From an uncultured Clostridia bacterium (GTDB lineage: Bacteria; Bacillota; Clostridia; TANB77; CAG-508), in assembly GCA_947626205.1 (NCBI GenBank), contig CANQRO010000026.1, positions 1 to 16,498 on the forward strand: a stretch of 16,498 nt of DNA. Direction: 5' to 3'. A program made the position numbers and the translations under genes. Below are positions 14,342 through 16,498 of the stretch, in pieces. The notes beneath the pieces were generated by a model. That model was not told the origin of the DNA, did no database searches, and saw only the letters and a list, made by a program, of their open reading frames with translations. Position 1 is the stretch's first letter. Each line of letters opens with the position of its first letter.

Positions 14342-14535
14342 ATAAAAAAATACCATCCTTTTTTAGAATGGTATTAGTCTGTTCTATTAGTTCGAACAGA
14401 TATGTCGTTGGTGCCCTAACTAGACACGTTTGCGAAATCTAGTAGGCAAAAAAATATCTATTTCAACTCTTAAATACTGTATTCCCAACAAATTGCTTAA
14501 ATCGTATATACAGAGTGGGCATTTTTTCTAACTAT
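14342..14535 (-). ncRNA. Structured RNA candidate, ~190 nt, identity unknown
   Basis: On the minus strand a promoter (TTGCAA, 17 bases, TAAAAT; 14570-14542) leads to a transcript beginning near 14535. It contains a long-range helix of TTGTTGG with CCAACGA, an inner hairpin CCTACTAGA/TCTAGTTAGG with one bulge, a hairpin TCTGTTC/GAACAGA, and a terminal stem ATACCAT/ATGGTAT (14374-14350) followed by seven T. No open frame of note lies within. Promoter, nested helices and terminator together support a real RNA gene. The size is like 6S RNA but the required end-to-end pairing is not seen. Confidence 0.55.
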
Positions 14536-14595
14536 ATTTATATTTTAATATAATATTTTATATTTTGCAAGAAAAAAATTGCATTTTTGTGAAAT

Positions 14596-14625
14596 TTGAC
14601 TTTATTAATAATTTTATGTTATAAT
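14596..14625 (+). promoter_or_regulatory. Promoter of the 118/150-aa gene pair
   Basis: TTGACT (14596-14601) and TATAAT (14620-14625) are 18 bases apart. The site is divergent from the promoter of the structured RNA, with -35 boxes 25 bases apart. Confidence 0.75.
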
Positions 14626-14650
14626 ATTAATTAGAAATGGAGGCTTGAAT

Positions 14651-15004
14651 ATGGGATTAGAAGGAAGAAGTATAAGAAATAGTATTGATAAAATAAAAGA
14701 AAAAACAGAGAAAAATTTAAGTGATGGGCGTCCTACATATCCTAGTACAGATAGTTATGATATGTTATTTGATGATTTAACTGATTTAACGATAGAAACT
14801 GACGAAAAAAAGTTAGATACACCAGAAGATAGATTAGCATTTTTACAGAGTATAGGAATAGATATATCAGGACTATTTACAGGACAAAGTATTGGAAAAG
14901 CAACAATAAATAGTCCTACTTTTACAAAAGAACAAGCAAGACTTGAAATGCAAAAAGCATTAGAGGAAAGTAAAGAACTATTAGATAGAGCTATGGATTT
15001 ATAA
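14651..15004 (+). CDS. Hypothetical protein, 117 aa
   Basis: I do not recognise this family. ATG at 14651 is chosen because GGAGG (14639-14643) lies seven bases upstream; an in-frame TTG at 14645 would be almost on top of that site. The protein is soluble, strongly helical and charged: a basic N-terminus (RSIRNSIDKIKEKTEKN), an acidic centre (DMLFDDLTDLTIETDEKK) and a C-terminal helix (EQARLEMQKALEESKELLDR). No Cys and no membrane segment are present. It is the first gene of a two-gene unit with the 150-aa protein, 32 bases apart, under the promoter at 14596. Codon use is strongly A/T-biased, like the left-hand chromosomal genes. Confidence 0.75.
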   Translation: MGLEGRSIRNSIDKIKEKTEKNLSDGRPTYPSTDSYDMLFDDLTDLTIETDEKKLDTPEDRLAFLQSIGIDISGLFTGQSIGKATINSPTFTKEQARLEMQKALEESKELLDRAMDL

Positions 15005-15036
15005 TGTTAAAAATATTACCAAGGAGGAAATAAGGA

Positions 15037-15489
15037 ATGGTTGCTGAAAATTATGCTTGTGCATATAAAGAAGTAATAGAAGTATTAAAATATACTAATA
15101 GAGATGATGTAAATAAAATACCTAAAGATATGATTTTGTTATGGAAACAAAATATGAAAAAAGATTATGAATTTCAAATAGATAAAAATAGACCTATAGA
15201 AGAACAAAATTTATCTAATGAGGCAAAAGCTATTTTAGCAAATATATTCAAAGATTATTGGGCTACTGATTATCAAAGAGAGAGGATTGAAGCAAAAGAG
15301 AAATATGATTTAGAGCAAATCGAAAAAGAAAAGTATGAAAAATATAATCCAAATGATATTTTTAAAAATAGAAATAAAGAAGAAATTATAGAAGATGTGG
15401 CACCTGATAATGTTGCTATGACAGAATATAAAGAATCTGTATTTAAAAAATTTTTAAATAAGATTAAGCAAATATTTAAAATATCATAA
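15037..15489 (+). CDS. Hypothetical protein, 150 aa
   Basis: This is an unrecognised soluble protein. The N-terminal ~75 residues (AENYACAYKEVIEVLKYT, then IPKDMILLWKQNM and LSNEAKAILANIFKDYW) form a compact helical domain that I associate with conserved Clostridial proteins of unknown role. The middle is a highly charged coiled-coil stretch (RERIEAKEKYDLEQIEKEKY). The end is a basic amphipathic helix (VFKKFLNKIKQIFKIS) that could bind membrane or nucleic acid. AAGGAGG precedes the ATG. It is the second gene of the pair with 14651-15004 and stops 25 bases before the antitoxin-like promoter at 15515. Confidence 0.75.
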   Translation: MVAENYACAYKEVIEVLKYTNRDDVNKIPKDMILLWKQNMKKDYEFQIDKNRPIEEQNLSNEAKAILANIFKDYWATDYQRERIEAKEKYDLEQIEKEKYEKYNPNDIFKNRNKEEIIEDVAPDNVAMTEYKESVFKKFLNKIKQIFKIS

Positions 15490-15514
15490 TCATAGAATAA
15501 ATATTTTGATATAT

Positions 15515-15543
15515 TTGACAAATAATACATAAATGTGTATAAT
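15515..15543 (+). promoter_or_regulatory. Promoter of the antitoxin RNA
   Basis: Consensus TTGACA (15515-15520) and TATAAT (15538-15543) are separated by exactly 17 bases, one of the strongest promoters in the window. Confidence 0.88.
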
Positions 15544-15549
15544 AAGAAT

Positions 15550-15642
15550 AGGAAATGAGACACAGAAATGTGTTGCCATTATATAAATTGTTTAAGACAC
15601 TACATTGCCTGCCAAAGCTAAATGTAGTGCCTTTATTTTATT
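15550..15642 (+). ncRNA. Type I antitoxin-like RNA
   Basis: The ~90-nt RNA starts near ATAGGAAATGAGACA, has a small hairpin ACACA/TGTGT, and ends with CACTACATT (15598-15606) paired to AATGTAGTG (15621-15629) and CTTTATTTTATT. It has no coding frame. It converges on the toxin-like gene (15742-15638) and overlaps the 3' end of its message across the shared terminator, as in TxpA/RatA- or par-type loci. The RNA at 13007-13094 is its homologue. Confidence 0.7.
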
Positions 15643-15742
15643 CCTTATTTGTCCAAAGTATGTATATAACTGTCAATAAGGCTACGTTTACAGTAGTAGA
15701 AATCATAAATCCTATAATTAGGAATAGTAAAAGATTTACCAT
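15638..15742 (-). CDS. Small hydrophobic toxin-like peptide, 34 aa (type I TA)
   Basis: This 34-residue peptide has one hydrophobic helix (residues ~3-30) with the form MVNLLLFLIIGFMISTT, then NVALLTVIYILW and a charged end TNKE. Such short single-span peptides with a polar tail are the usual toxins of type I toxin-antitoxin systems; they insert in the membrane. GAGGTGG precedes the ATG by six bases and is locked in a predicted leader hairpin (15748-15787). A promoter lies at 15829-15857. A strong converging small RNA (15550-15642) overlaps the 3' end of its message. No sequence family is recognised with certainty; the call rests on architecture. A smaller chance is that it is a leader peptide. 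Confidence 0.6.
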   Translation of the reverse strand: MVNLLLFLIIGFMISTTVNVALLTVIYILWTNKE

Positions 15743-15747
15743 AAACA

Positions 15748-15787
15748 CCACCTCACTTTCTGATAGTCAAACTATCTTGTAAAGTGG
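15748..15787 (-). promoter_or_regulatory. Leader hairpin sequestering the toxin ribosome binding site
   Basis: On the minus-strand RNA CCACTTTAC (15787-15779) can pair over all nine bases (G-U allowed) with GTGAGGTGG (15756-15748), which contains the Shine-Dalgarno sequence. Inside it GATAGT/ACTATC adds six more pairs. Masking of the ribosome binding site in the full-length message is a known feature of type I toxins. Confidence 0.7.
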
Positions 15788-15828
15788 CAACACTCACATC
15801 TGCTTTATTTTCATTTCCTATGATAAAT

Positions 15829-15857
15829 AATATACTACATATTTTATAAAAAAACAA
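15829..15857 (-). promoter_or_regulatory. Promoter of the toxin-like gene
   Basis: TTGTTT (15857-15852) and TATATT (15834-15829) are 17 bases apart on the minus strand. The predicted start falls at ATAGGAAATGA, the same opening as the opposing antitoxin RNA. Confidence 0.65.
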
Positions 15858-15859
15858 GC

Positions 15860-15897
15860 GAACAAATTAATTTTTTACAAAAATATGTTCTCATTTT
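15860..15897. terminator. Bidirectional A/T-rich terminator
   Basis: GAACA (15860-15864) and TGTTC (15886-15890), extended inward by A/T pairs, lie between T-rich runs on both sides. It would end the minus-strand 88-aa gene; its trailing T run contains the -35 box of the toxin promoter. Confidence 0.55.
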
Positions 15898-16157
15898 TTG
15901 TTAAGCTCTGTATTTATACAATTAAATAGAAACAATGCTACTTGATTTTGTCCTTGCTTAGGCATTTCAATCAGTTTAGCCATTGTGAAATTTACTGTAA
16001 AAAACTTGTGGAAAGAATAGCATTTTCTATAATCTTCATCAATTTCTCGCAGTATGCAATCATAATAATTACAAAGATCTGCTGTGTCATATCCAATAGA
16101 TAAATAACTGCTTATTGTCATGTTTATTGCAAGCCTTAGCTTTTCCTTTATATTCAT
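15891..16157 (-). CDS. Small mobilisation-associated protein, 88 aa
   Basis: This is a soluble helical protein of unknown function. The N-terminal half has NIKEKLRLAINMTISSYLSIGYDTADL and the C-terminal half AKLIEMPKQGQNQVALFLFN. It follows the relaxase-like gene in what looks like one minus-strand operon. A short frame (16198-16154) overlaps its start by ATGA across a run of seven A, so it is either translationally coupled or was once a longer protein beginning MSEEVKFVIDLIKK. No good ribosome binding site precedes its own ATG, which favours coupling or frameshifting. A decayed paralogue lies at 14076-14250, which shows that the family travels with these elements. Confidence 0.65.
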   Translation of the reverse strand: MNIKEKLRLAINMTISSYLSIGYDTADLCNYYDCILREIDEDYRKCYSFHKFFTVNFTMAKLIEMPKQGQNQVALFLFNCINTELNKK

Positions 16158-16198
16158 TTTTTTATTAAATCTATTACAAATTTTACTTCTTCACTCAT
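16154..16198 (-). CDS. 14-residue frame coupled to the 88-aa gene
   Basis: ATG at 16198 is preceded by AAGGAG eleven bases upstream, inside the last codons of the relaxase gene. The frame encodes MSEEVKFVIDLIKK and ends TGA, overlapping the next ATG as ATGA. The frame ends in seven consecutive A on the minus strand (16163-16157); a -1 slip there would join it to the 88-aa protein as one 102-103-residue product. It may be a coupling peptide, a programmed frameshift, or the result of a one-base deletion. Confidence 0.4.
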   Translation of the reverse strand: MSEEVKFVIDLIKK

Positions 16199-16204
16199 AC
16201 AACT

Positions 16205-16498
16205 TTAAACTCCTTTTAATTCATTATCATTTTTTCTTTTCTCTTTTAGTGCTTTGATTTCGTCTTGTGTTCTTAACTTTCGTCCAAAATCATTTGCAAT
16301 TTGATGCTCATTCTTGTCAAACACTCTTGCGTCGAATAAGTCATCTGCAACGTACTTATAATGTTCATTTTTGTCCAGTCCCAACCTATGTTGAAATCTT
16401 TTCATAAGACTGTGCCAAAAACCCTTAAATTTTTGCAGTTGCTCTTTTAATACTTCTTTTTCAGCTCGTAATTTGCTAATAATTTTGTCTTTTGCATT
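16205..16498 (-). CDS. C-terminus of a plasmid/IME mobilisation relaxase (Mob/Pre-like), truncated by the window edge
   Basis: The frame is open to the right edge, so only the last 97 residues are visible; the Met at 16405 is internal. The first ~25 residues are coiled coil (KLRAEKEVLKEQLQKFKGFW). Then follow HSLMKRFQHRLGLDK, YKYVADDLFDARVFD and HQIANDFGRKLRTQDEIKAL. This order of coiled coil followed by a FW.SLMKRFQ.R.G.DK block and a DDL...I..D segment is what I recall from C-termini of plasmid recombination/mobilisation proteins of Firmicutes; the catalytic N-terminal domain lies outside. Its last codons contain the ribosome binding site of the next frame. Assignment to the MobV/Pre family is from pattern memory and should be checked. 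Confidence 0.6.
   Translation of the reverse strand, partial: NAKDKIISKLRAEKEVLKEQLQKFKGFWHSLMKRFQHRLGLDKNEHYKYVADDLFDARVFDKNEHQIANDFGRKLRTQDEIKALKEKRKNDNELKGV

Noticed and set aside
14342..14535. 6S RNA or tracrRNA as identity of the structured RNA
   Set aside because: End-to-end pairing around a central bubble needed for 6S is not seen, and there is no CRISPR repeat, Cas gene or anti-repeat in the window.
15273..15563. Minus-strand open frame opposite the 150-aa gene
   Set aside because: Shadow of the plus-strand gene; hydrophobic composition is the complement of Lys/Glu-rich codons and no ribosome binding site exists.

Overview
The window is strongly A+T-rich DNA with AGGAGG-type ribosome binding sites, TTGACA/TATAAT promoters and A/T-ending codons. 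This fits a low-GC Firmicute, most likely a gut-type member of the Clostridia. That assignment is inferred from style and gene families; no marker gene is present to fix the species. No tRNA, rRNA, CRISPR array or complete insertion sequence was seen.

The left part (1-9632) is an orderly plus-strand run. It begins with a cell-surface glycan module: an O-antigen-ligase/polymerase-like membrane protein cut by the left edge, a GT4 glycosyltransferase, a Wzt/TagH-like ATPase, its Wzm/TagG-like permease, and a large GT2-GT4 double glycosyltransferase. Together these can build a polysaccharide or teichoic-acid-like chain and export it by an ABC transporter. Thioredoxin, a GtrA-family membrane protein, a DUF4173-like polytopic membrane protein and a nitroreductase follow, closed by two rho-independent terminators.

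The right part (9633-16498) is an accessory island. It holds short, mostly unrecognised genes, many on the minus strand, each with its own promoter. The most striking gene is 10358-11446, a surface protein with a pilin-like N-terminus and a formylglycine-generating-enzyme/C-type-lectin fold. Its last ~120 bases have different composition and a codon pattern expected of the variable region of a diversity-generating retroelement (DGR). No reverse transcriptase or template repeat is in the window, so any such system would have to act from elsewhere.

The rest of the island is rich in small RNAs and RNA structure. It has a convincing type I toxin-antitoxin-like locus (15515-15857), a homologous but apparently orphan antitoxin-like RNA (13007-13094), and a ~90-bp repeat pair carrying a minus-strand promoter, one copy of which drives a short terminated RNA. 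It also has a ~190-nt structured RNA candidate (14342-14535) and a gene leader with two hairpins whose loops are complementary (13962-14031). The far right end encodes the C-terminus of what looks like a plasmid/IME mobilisation relaxase, followed by a small partner gene. A decayed second copy of that partner lies at 14076-14250, which suggests repeated arrival and decay of mobilisable elements.
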